From G965216695 sp965216695 (GTDB lineage: Bacteria; Pseudomonadota; Gammaproteobacteria; Pseudomonadales; Azotimanducaceae): a stretch of DNA of 64,000 nucleotides. Made by a program: the position numbers and the translations under genes. Positions within the stretch are counted from its first letter, which is position 1, and each line of letters starts with the position of its first letter. Location: the NCBI GenBank assembly GCA_965216695.1, contig OZ244212.1:4402001-4466000 (forward strand). The letters are read 5' to 3'. The notes beneath the pieces were generated by a model that ran no database searches, was not told the DNA's origin, and saw only the letters and a list, made by a program, of their open reading frames with translations. Below are positions 16,694 through 25,836 of this stretch, in pieces.

Positions 16694-17872
16694 ATGAGAA
16701 CTTCGCTGTTTTACCTTCCCGGCGTCGGCACCCGAGCGCGGATCGAGGCCGGCGATGCGGGTCTGGACGGGGCCGCGTACGACACCATGTTGTCCGACGT
16801 GCTTGGGCAGTGCCAACTGGCGGACCAACTCGGCTATAACTCTGTGAGTTTCACCGAGCATCACTTCCACGGCGAAGGGTTCGAACTCTCCAACAACCCG
16901 GTCATGCTGGACCTCTACATCGGGCTGCAGACGCGCAAGCTCAGGGTCGGCCAGCTCGGGCTGGTGTTACCCGCGAACAATCCGATCCGCATCGCGGAAG
17001 ACATTGCGATGCTCGATCACATGACGGGCGGGCGCGCCAATGCCGGGTTTGCGCGGGGCTATCAACGCCGCTGGGTGGATGTGATGGCGCAGCAGACCCA
17101 TGGTATCCATGGCGCGCGTCCGTTCGAACACGACAAGATCGATGAAGCCAATCGCGCTGCGTTCGAAGAGTGTTTTCGTATCGTCAAGGCTGCCTGGACC
17201 GAAGATTACCTGCGATTCGAGGGCAAGTACTGGCAGATCCCAATGAAAGGCACCCCTTGGACCGTGGAAGCCACGCGCAAGTGGGGCCAGGGGGTCGAAA
17301 ACGACGAGGTGAAGGCGGTTGCGGTCGTGCCCAAGCCCGTGCAGAAGCCGCACCCGCCGATCTTTCAGCCGTTTGCGAGCAGTGAGCGGACGATCCGGTG
17401 GTGCGCCGAAGAGGGCATAACGCCCGTACTGCCGCCGCTACATCCGATTCTGGAAGCTCGACTGATCGACCTGTATGCCGAGGTATCGGGGCGTCCGCGC
17501 GGCGACGGTATCGGCGTGCTGCGCGACGTCGTAATCGCGGACTCGGACGACGAAGCGCAGCGCATCTGGAGTTCCGGCCCGAAATTCTGTGGCGCGGCCT
17601 GGTTCGCGCCATTCGGCTTCGACAAGGGTACGTTGCACCCGGATACCAAAGCAGAGTTCGACGGCGACTTTCTCGGGTCCGGCCTCGCGATGGTTGGTAC
17701 GGTTTCCACCGTTACCCGACAGCTTGAGGCGTTACGTGAGCGCATTCCGGTAGAGTGGATTTTTACGTGGCAATACAATGGCTTGGTGTCTGATTACCAG
17801 AACAAGCTGAGCATCGAGCGCTGGGCAACCGAGGTTGTTCCGAAGGTTACCGATTGGGAAGCGAACGACTGA
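16694..17872 (+). CDS. Luciferase-like (LLM) flavin-dependent oxidoreductase
   Basis: 392 aa starting at the ATG of MRTSLF with GAGGG upstream. Bacterial-luciferase-like TIM barrel: FTEHHFHGEG (about 49-58), a LGLVLPANNPIRIAED strand (about 90-105) and LDHMTGGRANAGFARGYQ (about 107-124), all conserved in FMN/F420-dependent monooxygenases. The long insert around MAQQTHGIHG and the C-terminal WIFTWQYNG are family-typical. The substrate cannot be read; relatives act on alkanes, sulfonates or aromatic side chains. The gene is monocistronic between a divergent lipoprotein (193-base gap holding a 15-bp tandem repeat at 16535-16564) and convergent korB. Confidence 0.88.
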   Translation: MRTSLFYLPGVGTRARIEAGDAGLDGAAYDTMLSDVLGQCQLADQLGYNSVSFTEHHFHGEGFELSNNPVMLDLYIGLQTRKLRVGQLGLVLPANNPIRIAEDIAMLDHMTGGRANAGFARGYQRRWVDVMAQQTHGIHGARPFEHDKIDEANRAAFEECFRIVKAAWTEDYLRFEGKYWQIPMKGTPWTVEATRKWGQGVENDEVKAVAVVPKPVQKPHPPIFQPFASSERTIRWCAEEGITPVLPPLHPILEARLIDLYAEVSGRPRGDGIGVLRDVVIADSDDEAQRIWSSGPKFCGAAWFAPFGFDKGTLHPDTKAEFDGDFLGSGLAMVGTVSTVTRQLEALRERIPVEWIFTWQYNGLVSDYQNKLSIERWATEVVPKVTDWEAND

Positions 17873-17884
17873 CGCGTTGCAACG

Positions 17885-17909
17885 CCGCCGAGCGCACGCT
17901 CAGCGGCGG
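17885..17909. terminator. GC-rich hairpin at the convergent LLM / korB ends
   Basis: CCGCCG-AGCG-CA-CGCT-CAG-CGGCGG folds into a 10-bp stem with a three-base bulge, centred on the 27-base convergent gap and overlapping the korB stop. It lacks a T-tract; a bidirectional terminator is plausible. Confidence 0.45.
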
Positions 17910-18892
17910 TCGAGGACGTTACCTTGCTGCAGCAGTTCGCTGACGCGGGCGCGGCGGTCGCGGGGTCGCCGTGCCCAGTAAGCGCTGTCGAAACTCGGTT
18001 TTGACCGCCGGTGAATCACGCCCATCGCTACCGGAAACGGGGAACGCAAGCCCAGCAACAAGTGTGCGAGCGTCGGGTTGGTTTCATCGTGAACGAGTAT
18101 GTCGTCCTCGGTGACTCCGCCGACGCCGATCTGTACCGCATCGAGCGACAGGGTTGCCGTATTCAGGCGCAATCCGTTTTCCCGATTCTTGCCGTAGAGC
18201 AGCGGCTGACCGTGCTCTACGTGAATCTGCGTCTCGGCCGCGTGTTTCTTCGCAACGACGTCGTCGAATACGTCTTTGTTGTACACAATGCAGTTCTGCA
18301 GAATCTCCACGAAGGCCGTACCCTCGTGGTCGTTGGCTGCGTTCAGAATTGGCGGCAGCCCCTTCTGGTTGATGTCCACGCCGCGAGCGATGAACGTTGC
18401 GCCGGCGCCCAGCGCGAACAATCCCGGTTCAATCGGGCTGTCGACAGACCCCTGAGGGCTGGTGGGACTTCGTGTGCCAGGCCGCGAAGTGGGTGAATAC
18501 TGGCCTTTGGTAAGTCCGTAGATCTCGTTGTTGAACAGCAGCACGTTCACATCCACGTTGCGTCGCAACACGTGCAACAGGTGGTTGCCGCCAATGGACA
18601 GGCCGTCGCCGTCGCCGGTTACGACCCATACGTCGAGATCCGGGTTCGCCAGTTTTACACCCGTTGCGACCGCGGGCGCGCGACCGTGAATTGTGTGGAA
18701 ACCGAAAGTTTCGACATAGTACGGAAGCCGTGACGAGCAGCCGATTCCGGACACGAATACGGTCTGGGCCGGGTCGGCGCCAGCGTCGGCCAGCGCCCGT
18801 TGTACGGCCTTCAGAATGGAGTAGTCGCCGCAGCCGGGGCACCAGCGCACCTCCTGATCCGTAGCGAAATCCTTCTGGGTCAGGGCATTCAT
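17900..18892 (-). CDS. korB: 2-oxoacid:ferredoxin oxidoreductase beta subunit (KorB-like)
   Basis: 330 aa from the ATG at 18892, which overlaps the alpha-subunit stop (ATGA). Binds thiamine diphosphate and with KorA oxidatively decarboxylates a 2-oxoacid, probably 2-oxoglutarate, passing electrons to ferredoxin. Visible: WCPGCGDYS near residue 17, SGIGCSSRLPYY (about 48-59), HGRAPAVATG (about 69-78), the TDP/Mg motif VTGDGD...GGNH (about 90-102) and NNEIYGLTKGQ (about 120-130). No four-Cys 8Fe domain is present, as expected for KorB. No ferredoxin gene is adjacent. The reading frame continues upstream past the ATG, but that is antisense of nothing recognisable and overlaps korA. Confidence 0.92.
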   Translation of the reverse strand: MNALTQKDFATDQEVRWCPGCGDYSILKAVQRALADAGADPAQTVFVSGIGCSSRLPYYVETFGFHTIHGRAPAVATGVKLANPDLDVWVVTGDGDGLSIGGNHLLHVLRRNVDVNVLLFNNEIYGLTKGQYSPTSRPGTRSPTSPQGSVDSPIEPGLFALGAGATFIARGVDINQKGLPPILNAANDHEGTAFVEILQNCIVYNKDVFDDVVAKKHAAETQIHVEHGQPLLYGKNRENGLRLNTATLSLDAVQIGVGGVTEDDILVHDETNPTLAHLLLGLRSPFPVAMGVIHRRSKPSFDSAYWARRPRDRRARVSELLQQGNVLDRR

Positions 18893-20757
18893 GCGTTTGC
18901 CTCCAGACTGGTGTTCACCGATTCGGTTGCAAGGCCTTCGATTGCGGCGACAACCTCGGCAACCTGGAACGGCTGCCCGGATACCTTGTTCAGCTGCACC
19001 ACGTCGATCAGGGTTTTGTCTCGCAACAGCGTTGCGAGTTGGCCATTGTTGAGTTCCGGTACAAGCACGTGGTCGTAGCGTTCGAGCAGCGTTTTCAGGT
19101 TGGCCGGTAATGGATTGATGTGCGTGAGATGAATGTGGGCAACGGCCACGCCCTTGCGAAGCAGAGATCGCACCGCGCGGTACACGGCGCCGTAGGTTGA
19201 GCCCCACGCCACCACCGCGACACCGGTTTCAGTGCCTTCTTCGATGCTCTGATCCGGGATAAACGGGGTAACGGATGCGACCTTGGCTGCGCGGATGTCC
19301 GTCATGGTCTGGTGGTTAGCGGCATCGTAGGAGATATTGCCGGAGTCGACGTCTTTCTCGATGCCGCCCACGCGGTGAATGAAGCCCTCGTCGCCAGGTA
19401 CGGCCCAGCGGCGTGCGTACGTGGCCGGGTCGCGCTCGAACACCCTGCCTTCGTCGCCGTCGGTTACGCGCCTGGTCGGGATCGTTGCGAAGTCTTCGAT
19501 GTCGGGAATCGGCCATAGCTCGGAGGCGTTGGCGAGGTACCCATCGGTGAGCAGCATCACGGGCGTCATATGCCGAAGCGCAATCCGTACCGCCTCTATC
19601 GCGGTGGCGAAGCAGTCGCCGGGCGAACGTGCGGCCACCACTGGAATGGGTGTGTCGGCGTTGCGCCCGTACACGGCCTGATACAGGTCGGATTGTTCCG
19701 TCTTTGTCGGCATTCCTGTCGATGGGCCGGCGCGTTGGGAATTAACGATCACCAGTGGCAACTCCGCCGCGACGGCGAGGCCGATGGCTTCGGACTTCAG
19801 CGCAATGCCGGGTCCTGAGCTGGAGGTAACGCCCAGTTTGCCCGCATAGCTCGCGCCAATGGCCGCGCACACGGCGGCGATTTCGTCCTCGGCCTGAAAC
19901 GTCGCGACGCCGGCGTCCTGCAGACCGGTCAGATGATGCAGTAGCGAGGAAGCCGGCGTAATCGGGTACGAGCAGAACATCAGTTCCGTATCGGCCAGTT
20001 CACCGGCGGCCACCAGACCCAACGCTAACGCCTCGGCGCCGGTAAGCGTTCGGTATTGATGGCTCGGTAACGGCGCTTCCGCGATGGGCGCCTGCGCCAG
20101 CACGTGGGATATTTCTGCGTTCTCGCCATACGTGTGTCCGGCATTCAGCGCGGCAAGGTTTGCGTCCCGCACGGCTTCCAGCTTGCCGAACTTGCGGTGG
20201 ATCCAATCGACGGACGGGGCTCGCGGCTGGTCGAACATCCACAGCACCAGACCCAGTACCCAGAAATTCTTGCAGCGCAGTGAATCCTTCGTGCCGAGGC
20301 CGAACGGTTGAACTGCTTCCAGCGTGAGCGACGCAATGTCGATGGGGTATACGTCGAAGTCGGTCAGGCTGCCGTCGGTGAGCGGGTTGGAATCCAGGTC
20401 TGCGCGCTTCAGGCGTTGTTCGTTGAATGCGCTTTCATCGACAATAATCAACGCGCCTTTCTGCAGGTGAGGCAGATTGACCACGAGCGCTGCGGGGTTG
20501 AACGCCACCAGCACGTCGGGGGAATCCCCAGGGGTGGTAATGCGCTCGCCGCCGAACTGGATCTGGAACGCAGACACGCCGAATCGGGTACCGACCGGCG
20601 CGCGGATCTCGGCTGGAAAGTCCGGCAGTGTTGCCAGGTCGTGGCCGGCGAGCGCGGATGCGATCGTAAACTGCTGGCCTTGAAGCTGAATACCGTCGCC
20701 GCTGTCGCCGGCGAAGCGTACAACGTGGCTGAGTTTGTCGGCGACTTCGTGCGTCAT
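18889..20757 (-). CDS. korA: 2-oxoacid:ferredoxin oxidoreductase alpha subunit with fused gamma domain (KorA-like)
   Basis: 622 aa. The N-terminal gamma domain (about residues 10-190) starts RFAGDSGDGIQLQG and contains FPAEIRAPVGT. The alpha (pyrimidine-binding) domain follows from about residue 235 (LTGAEALALGLVAAG) with SYPITPASSLLHHL and TFQAEDEIAAVCAAIGASYAG. TSSSGPGIALKSEAIGLA lies near residue 315. This gamma-alpha fusion is typical of two-subunit KorAB enzymes. It is the first gene of the korAB operon and is divergent from the small acidic-protein gene. Substrate could be 2-oxoglutarate or a branched oxoacid; the size and organisation favour 2-oxoglutarate. Confidence 0.92.
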   Translation of the reverse strand: MTHEVADKLSHVVRFAGDSGDGIQLQGQQFTIASALAGHDLATLPDFPAEIRAPVGTRFGVSAFQIQFGGERITTPGDSPDVLVAFNPAALVVNLPHLQKGALIIVDESAFNEQRLKRADLDSNPLTDGSLTDFDVYPIDIASLTLEAVQPFGLGTKDSLRCKNFWVLGLVLWMFDQPRAPSVDWIHRKFGKLEAVRDANLAALNAGHTYGENAEISHVLAQAPIAEAPLPSHQYRTLTGAEALALGLVAAGELADTELMFCSYPITPASSLLHHLTGLQDAGVATFQAEDEIAAVCAAIGASYAGKLGVTSSSGPGIALKSEAIGLAVAAELPLVIVNSQRAGPSTGMPTKTEQSDLYQAVYGRNADTPIPVVAARSPGDCFATAIEAVRIALRHMTPVMLLTDGYLANASELWPIPDIEDFATIPTRRVTDGDEGRVFERDPATYARRWAVPGDEGFIHRVGGIEKDVDSGNISYDAANHQTMTDIRAAKVASVTPFIPDQSIEEGTETGVAVVAWGSTYGAVYRAVRSLLRKGVAVAHIHLTHINPLPANLKTLLERYDHVLVPELNNGQLATLLRDKTLIDVVQLNKVSGQPFQVAEVVAAIEGLATESVNTSLEANA

Positions 20758-21039
20758 CTTGTTTCGAGACGTTTGGCAGTTGGTAGCGCCATTTTACTGA
20801 AAAGACGGCAAAAAGAATGCACGGCTTGGTAATAATGTTATGGCCATTCACGACGACGTACGCGACGAGCCAACGGGCAACAGGTCGGGTAAACTTGCGC
20901 GGTACGCGCCTGCATCTCACTACGTACGTGGCCACTGCAACGGCCCGGCGGGCGTGATCCCTTGAAAACGACTGCAAAGGCGGACGAAAGAGCGGCCGGG
21001 TACACAGTCGGAACATTGAACCTGTCAGGAGAAAGTCCT

Positions 21040-21342
21040 TTGAAAACCATCGTCAAAACGGACGAGTACACCATCTACCAGAAACGTAACGAGCGCTACG
21101 CGGTGCGCGACGCCGACCGCGCCTGGATCAACGGCGAGCGTAAGGTGGCTATCCTCTCGGAACACAAGTTGATTACCGCGCCGCCGCCACCGGCCGCGCC
21201 GGTGGACGAACCGGCAGCCGACGAAGCTGCGGAGGCGCAGGCCGATTCGGACGCGGCAACGGAGGCATCGGCCACCGAGGAATCCGCGGAGGCAGCGGAT
21301 GCGGAAACGGACGGGGGCGAGGCCGACCAGGAGGATTCGTAG
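21040..21342 (+). CDS. Small protein with acidic Ala/Glu-rich tail, unknown function
   Basis: 100 aa starting at a TTG (21040) preceded by AGGAGA; the frame is open to another TTG at 20962. The first 45 residues (KTIVKTDEYTIYQKRNERYAV, then DADRAWINGE) look like a compact domain. After APPPPAAP the rest is Ala/Glu/Asp-rich and probably disordered. No membrane segment or known domain. It is 35 bases upstream of uvrB on the same strand and may be co-transcribed. A related DNA segment around 20961-20989 repeats the start region. Confidence 0.65.
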   Translation: MKTIVKTDEYTIYQKRNERYAVRDADRAWINGERKVAILSEHKLITAPPPPAAPVDEPAADEAAEAQADSDAATEASATEESAEAADAETDGGEADQEDS

Positions 21343-21377
21343 CGCCCGGATCACGGTGCGTGCACGGGCGTACAGGC

Positions 21378-23393
21378 ATGGTAGAGCAGAAAGCCGAATT
21401 CAATCTCGTAGCGGGGTATGAACCCGCGGGCGATCAGCCGGCGGCGATCGAGGAGATGGTGGACGGCTTACAGGCCGGGCTGAGTCATCAGACGCTGTTG
21501 GGCGTTACCGGCTCGGGAAAAACCTTCGCAATCGCGAACGTTGTGCAGGCGGTGCAGCGACCGACGCTGGTGATGGCGCCTAACAAGACGCTGGCCGCAC
21601 AACTCTACGGTGAGTTCCGCGAATTCTTCCCCCACAACTCGGTGGAGTATTTCGTCTCGTACTACGACTACTACCAACCCGAGGCGTACGTCCCATCGTC
21701 CGATACGTATATCGAAAAGGATGCGTCGATCAATGCGCACATCGAACAGATGCGCTTGTCGGCCACCAAAGCGCTGTTGGAGCGCCGGGACGCGATCATT
21801 GTCGCTTCGGTCTCGTCGATCTACGGCCTCGGCGATCCGCAGTCGTACCTGCGGATGGTGCTGCATCTGGATCGCGGCGACAAAGTAGATCAGCGCTTTA
21901 TTCTGCTGCGGCTTGCGGAGTTGCAGTACACGCGCAACGACATGGCGTTTCAGCGCGGTACCTACCGGGTGCGCGGTGATGTCGTGGACGTATTCCCGGC
22001 GGAGTCGGAACGGGAAGCCGTGCGGGTAGAACTCTTCGACGACGAAATAGAGAACATATCCACGTTCGACCCGCTCACGGGCGAGGTGATCAGTCGCGTG
22101 CCGCGGTACACGGTTTTTCCGAAGACGCATTACGTAACTCCGCGAGAGCGGATTCTCTCGGTGCTGGACGACATTCGCGACGAGTTACAGGATCGGCTGA
22201 AGCACCTTACCGAAGCCAACAAGCTCGTAGAGGCGCAGCGGCTGGAGCAGCGCACCCGTTTCGATCTGGAAATGATCAAGGAACTGGGATACTGCAGCGG
22301 TATCGAGAACTACTCGCGCTATCTTTCCGGCAGGGCGGAGGGCGAACCGCCGCCGACGTTGTTCGACTATCTCCCGAAAGACGCGTTGCTGATCATTGAT
22401 GAGTCGCACGTGACTGTGCCGCAGATCGGCGGCATGTACCGGGGCGACAGGTCACGGAAGGAAACGCTGGTGGAATTCGGATTCCGATTGCCGAGCGCGC
22501 TCGACAACCGGCCGCTGCGTTTCGACGAATGGGAGCAGTTGGCGCCGCAGATGATTTTCGTGTCGGCGACGCCGGGTGACTACGAAGGTGAACGCTCGGG
22601 CCAGGTGGTGGAGCAGGTCGTCCGGCCTACGGGCCTTGTGGATCCCGAGGTGATCGTGCGTCCGGCGTCCACCCAGGTGGACGATCTGCTGGGAGAGATT
22701 CGCTCGACGATCGAGCATGGCGAGCGCGTGCTGGTTACGACCCTTACGAAACGAATGGCCGAGGACCTGACGGACTACCTGGACGACCACGAGATTCGCG
22801 TGCGCTACCTTCATTCGGATATTGATACCGTGGAACGCATGGAGATCATTCGTGACCTCAGGATCGGAGAGTTCGACGTGCTCGTGGGTATCAACCTGCT
22901 GCGCGAGGGTCTGGATATGCCGGAGGTGTCGCTCGTCGCGATTCTGGACGCCGATAAGGAAGGGTTTCTGCGTGCGGAACGGTCGCTGATTCAGACGATC
23001 GGCCGGGCGGCGCGTAACGTGCGTGGCCGTGCCATTCTGTATGCGGACGTGGTTACCAGATCCATGAAGAGCGCCATCGACGAGACGGAACGGCGGCGGC
23101 AGAAACAGATGGCGCACAACGAAGCGCATGGGATCGTGCCGCGCACGGTGCAGAAGAACGTCGCCGACGTGATGGAAGGTGCGCGTGCCGTGCCGGGGCG
23201 CGCCCGGTCCCGCAGTGGCAGACGCCGCGGTGTGGACGCGGTCGAGATCCCCAGTGATCCGAAGGCGCTCGGCAAACTGCTGAACGAGCTCGAAGCGAAG
23301 ATGCTCGAACACGCCAAGAACCTGGAGTTTGAGGAAGCGGCGGCTGTCCGCGATCAGCTAAAGGAGATTCGGGCTTCCGAGTTTCTAGCCTGA
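21378..23393 (+). CDS. uvrB: UvrABC excision nuclease subunit B
   Basis: 671-aa nucleotide-excision-repair helicase-like protein that verifies damage after UvrA and recruits UvrC. Landmarks: Walker A GVTGSGKTF (about residues 39-47), the beta-hairpin YYDYYQPEAYVP (about 96-107), DESH in the DEAD box (about 336), SATPGDYE (about 395) and QTIGRAARN (about 540). The C-terminal UVR motif LEAKMLEHAKNLEFEEAA (about 635-655) contacts UvrC. Start chosen at MVEQKAEF (21378), matching the family N-terminus; a GTG six codons earlier is open. Length and domains are normal. Confidence 0.98.
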   Translation: MVEQKAEFNLVAGYEPAGDQPAAIEEMVDGLQAGLSHQTLLGVTGSGKTFAIANVVQAVQRPTLVMAPNKTLAAQLYGEFREFFPHNSVEYFVSYYDYYQPEAYVPSSDTYIEKDASINAHIEQMRLSATKALLERRDAIIVASVSSIYGLGDPQSYLRMVLHLDRGDKVDQRFILLRLAELQYTRNDMAFQRGTYRVRGDVVDVFPAESEREAVRVELFDDEIENISTFDPLTGEVISRVPRYTVFPKTHYVTPRERILSVLDDIRDELQDRLKHLTEANKLVEAQRLEQRTRFDLEMIKELGYCSGIENYSRYLSGRAEGEPPPTLFDYLPKDALLIIDESHVTVPQIGGMYRGDRSRKETLVEFGFRLPSALDNRPLRFDEWEQLAPQMIFVSATPGDYEGERSGQVVEQVVRPTGLVDPEVIVRPASTQVDDLLGEIRSTIEHGERVLVTTLTKRMAEDLTDYLDDHEIRVRYLHSDIDTVERMEIIRDLRIGEFDVLVGINLLREGLDMPEVSLVAILDADKEGFLRAERSLIQTIGRAARNVRGRAILYADVVTRSMKSAIDETERRRQKQMAHNEAHGIVPRTVQKNVADVMEGARAVPGRARSRSGRRRGVDAVEIPSDPKALGKLLNELEAKMLEHAKNLEFEEAAAVRDQLKEIRASEFLA

Positions 23394-23412
23394 TACCCCA
23401 CGAATCCAATCG

Positions 23413-24159
23413 TTAGCCGCTTGGAACCGTGCCTCTCTCCAGCGCGTCGTACAGCGCCTGCTGGGTAAGCTCGGCTGCATCGAGCCACGGGTAGTGACCG
23501 CACGATTCCAGTACGACCATCTGCGCATTTGGTAGCAACGCAGCGAGTTGTTCGGTTGGCCACGGTGGACGAATGTCGCGGTCGCCGTACAGGAAGTGTA
23601 CCGGCAGGTGGGCGTCGGCCAGACGGCGCAACAGATCGGGTTCGCGGCAGAAGGCGTGCCAGGACGCGTTCAGGGCCGCGTTCACACCTTCGTTGGGAGG
23701 CACCGCCATTGTCGGCAGAACCTCGTGTTCGCGCAGCGCGCGGTAGGTTCTATGCCAGTCCCGGTCACTGTGAATGCGGCCGCCGGACACGCACACGAGA
23801 CGGCTTACCTGCGCCGGGTGGCGGAGCGCGTACGCAACCGCAAGGTCGGCGCCCCACGAGTGGCCGAGGACTGCCCAGGTGTCGACCCGCCATTCGCGAC
23901 GCAGCTGTTCGATATCATCTAGGAAGGTATCCACGGTCAGCGAAGCGCCCTGGTCGGAACGCCCGCAACCCCGTTGTTCGTAGCGTAACGTTTGATACCT
24001 GTCTGCAATCAATGAGGCGAGCGGACCGGCGTAATCGGCCATTCCCGGGCCGCCCTGCACAATCAGCACCGGCGTGCCCGAGCCTTTGCGCGACGTCCAC
24101 AACCGCACGTCGGGTGCCACTTTGACCATCGCTTCGTGCTCGTGTGAATCGGTCATCAT
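23413..24159 (-). CDS. S33-family alpha/beta hydrolase (prolyl-aminopeptidase-like)
   Basis: 248 aa, cytosolic. Signature VQGGPGMADY (oxyanion loop, about 34-43), RYEQRGCGRS (about 58-67), nucleophile elbow GHSWGADLA (Ser near residue 99), acid in GDRDIRPPW (about 197) and base in CGHYPWLD (about 222). The GGPG and RGxGRS motifs are typical of prolyl iminopeptidases and related proline-specific hydrolases, but the cap is short. It could act on other small amides or esters. It lies 30 bases downstream of the start of nothing else: the acyl-CoA synthetase ends at 24190 on the same strand upstream-to-downstream order is ligase then hydrolase start, with separate frames. It converges with uvrB across 19 bases. 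Confidence 0.85.
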   Translation of the reverse strand: MMTDSHEHEAMVKVAPDVRLWTSRKGSGTPVLIVQGGPGMADYAGPLASLIADRYQTLRYEQRGCGRSDQGASLTVDTFLDDIEQLRREWRVDTWAVLGHSWGADLAVAYALRHPAQVSRLVCVSGGRIHSDRDWHRTYRALREHEVLPTMAVPPNEGVNAALNASWHAFCREPDLLRRLADAHLPVHFLYGDRDIRPPWPTEQLAALLPNAQMVVLESCGHYPWLDAAELTQQALYDALERGTVPSG

Positions 24160-24189
24160 GGGGCCACGCTGTTTGGGGTTATTTTGGGG

Positions 24190-25761
24190 TTATGTAGTTA
24201 CGTCGTTCCAGTACGGTTGCCGGACGGTTTTGCGTTGAATCTTACCGGCAGCGGAGCGAGGCAGTTCGGCTACGTAGTCGATGTTGCGCGGGCATTTGAA
24301 ATGCGCGAGCCGCTCACGCGCCCAGCCGATCAGCTCACTGGTCAACTGGTCGGACGCCTCTATGCCGTCTTTCAGCTGAATCACGGTACGGACTTCCTCG
24401 CCCCATTCGTCGTTGGGCACACCGATCGTGCAGGCGTCCTGTACGGCCGGGTGCTTCAACAGCTCTGCATCCACTTCCTGAGGGTAGATGTTCACGCCGC
24501 CGGAAATAATCAGCTCGGCAGAGCGGCCGGTTAAGAACAGATAGCCGTCTTCGTCGAAATAACCCAGATCCCCCAGCGTGAAGTAGTCGCCGCGATACGC
24601 GCCGGAGGTTTTGTCGTCGTCTTTGTAGTACTCGAACCGGCCGGCGGCGGGAGCGCGCATGTAGATCGTACCCACGCTACCAACGGACACGGGCTCGCCG
24701 TCGTCGTCCAGAATTCGGTTGTCGAAATCGTCGCCCGGTTTGCCGACGGTTCCGGGTTTGGTGAGCCACTCGTCTGAACCGACGATGAAACCCCCGCCGC
24801 CCTCGGTGGCGGCGTAGTACTCCCAGATGATTGGTCCCAACCACTCGATCATCGCGCGTTTTACGTGCACGGGGCACGGGGCCGCTCCATGGATCAAAAA
24901 ACGCAACGTCGAAAGGTCGTAGCGGTCTCGGGTGGCTTCCGGCAACTGCAGCAGCCGGTGGAACATGGTTGCGACCATGTGGGTGTGCGTGATGCGGTAG
25001 CGGTCGATCAGCCGTAGCGTTTCCTCCGCGTCCCATTTGTCCATCATTACGATACCGACGCCGGAATTGAGCGGCTGTACGATATCGATCAGAAGGGGCG
25101 CTGCGTGGTAGGCCGGTCCGGTCACGAGTTCGCGGTCGCGGCCTGCGCGGTAATTAGAAAGCGTGCCCTCCCACTGCGGCAGTTCCACGAGCCGATCCGG
25201 GCGGAACACGCCCTTCGGCCGGCCGGTGGTGCCGGACGTGTACAGCATGCGCGAACCGAGCGTCGGGTGGTCGATATCGTCGGCGGCGAAGTCGCCGAGT
25301 CTCGTGTCGTAGGGTTGGAATCCGTCGAGTTCTCCACCCACCGACAGCGGCAGGCTAATGGATTCGGCATGTGTCAGCGCGTCGACGCATGCCGGGCCGA
25401 GCGATGCATCGGCAATGAAGGCTTTGGCCTCGCAGTTGTTAACGATGTAGCCAATCTCTTCACCTTTCAGGTGAAAGTTGATGGGCGTGAAGCGGATGCC
25501 GGATCGCGCAGTAGCGCACAGCGCTTCGATGAACTCGGGGCGGTTGCGGGTAACGACCGCTACCGAGTCGCCGGTGCCGATGCCGTAGCTGTTGAGTAGC
25601 CGGACCAGGCGATTGGCATTGCCGTTCAATTCCGCAAACGTACGGGAGCCGAACGCCGATGCAACCGCTTCCACGTCCGGCTGATTGCGTGCGTGCAGCG
25701 CGGTCAACATGCCCGTCGCCGCCATCTCTTCCACTGTGGGTTCGTTTGTGGGTTCGTTCAT
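24190..25761 (-). CDS. AMP-dependent acyl-CoA synthetase
   Basis: 523-aa ANL-superfamily ligase that activates a carboxylic acid as acyl-AMP and forms the CoA thioester. The P-loop-like motif YTSGTTGRPKGV lies at about 168-179. YYAATEGGGG (about 306-315) and GDLGYFDEDGYLFLTGR (about 406-422) follow. The hinge is near ISGGVNIYPQEVD (about 427-439), and catalytic Lys lies in AAGKIQRK (about 503-510). The chain-length or aromatic specificity cannot be read from sequence. Downstream 30 bases away on the same strand is the S33 hydrolase; upstream 75 bases is the MFS transporter, so these three minus-strand genes may be a catabolic operon. Confidence 0.93.
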   Translation of the reverse strand: MNEPTNEPTVEEMAATGMLTALHARNQPDVEAVASAFGSRTFAELNGNANRLVRLLNSYGIGTGDSVAVVTRNRPEFIEALCATARSGIRFTPINFHLKGEEIGYIVNNCEAKAFIADASLGPACVDALTHAESISLPLSVGGELDGFQPYDTRLGDFAADDIDHPTLGSRMLYTSGTTGRPKGVFRPDRLVELPQWEGTLSNYRAGRDRELVTGPAYHAAPLLIDIVQPLNSGVGIVMMDKWDAEETLRLIDRYRITHTHMVATMFHRLLQLPEATRDRYDLSTLRFLIHGAAPCPVHVKRAMIEWLGPIIWEYYAATEGGGGFIVGSDEWLTKPGTVGKPGDDFDNRILDDDGEPVSVGSVGTIYMRAPAAGRFEYYKDDDKTSGAYRGDYFTLGDLGYFDEDGYLFLTGRSAELIISGGVNIYPQEVDAELLKHPAVQDACTIGVPNDEWGEEVRTVIQLKDGIEASDQLTSELIGWARERLAHFKCPRNIDYVAELPRSAAGKIQRKTVRQPYWNDVTT

Positions 25762-25836
25762 ATTAGTCCCGGCTACGTCGAACGAGCGTACCGCGGCGGC
25801 GCGATCGAGTGAACAGGCCCTGGCGTGTGGGCTGCA

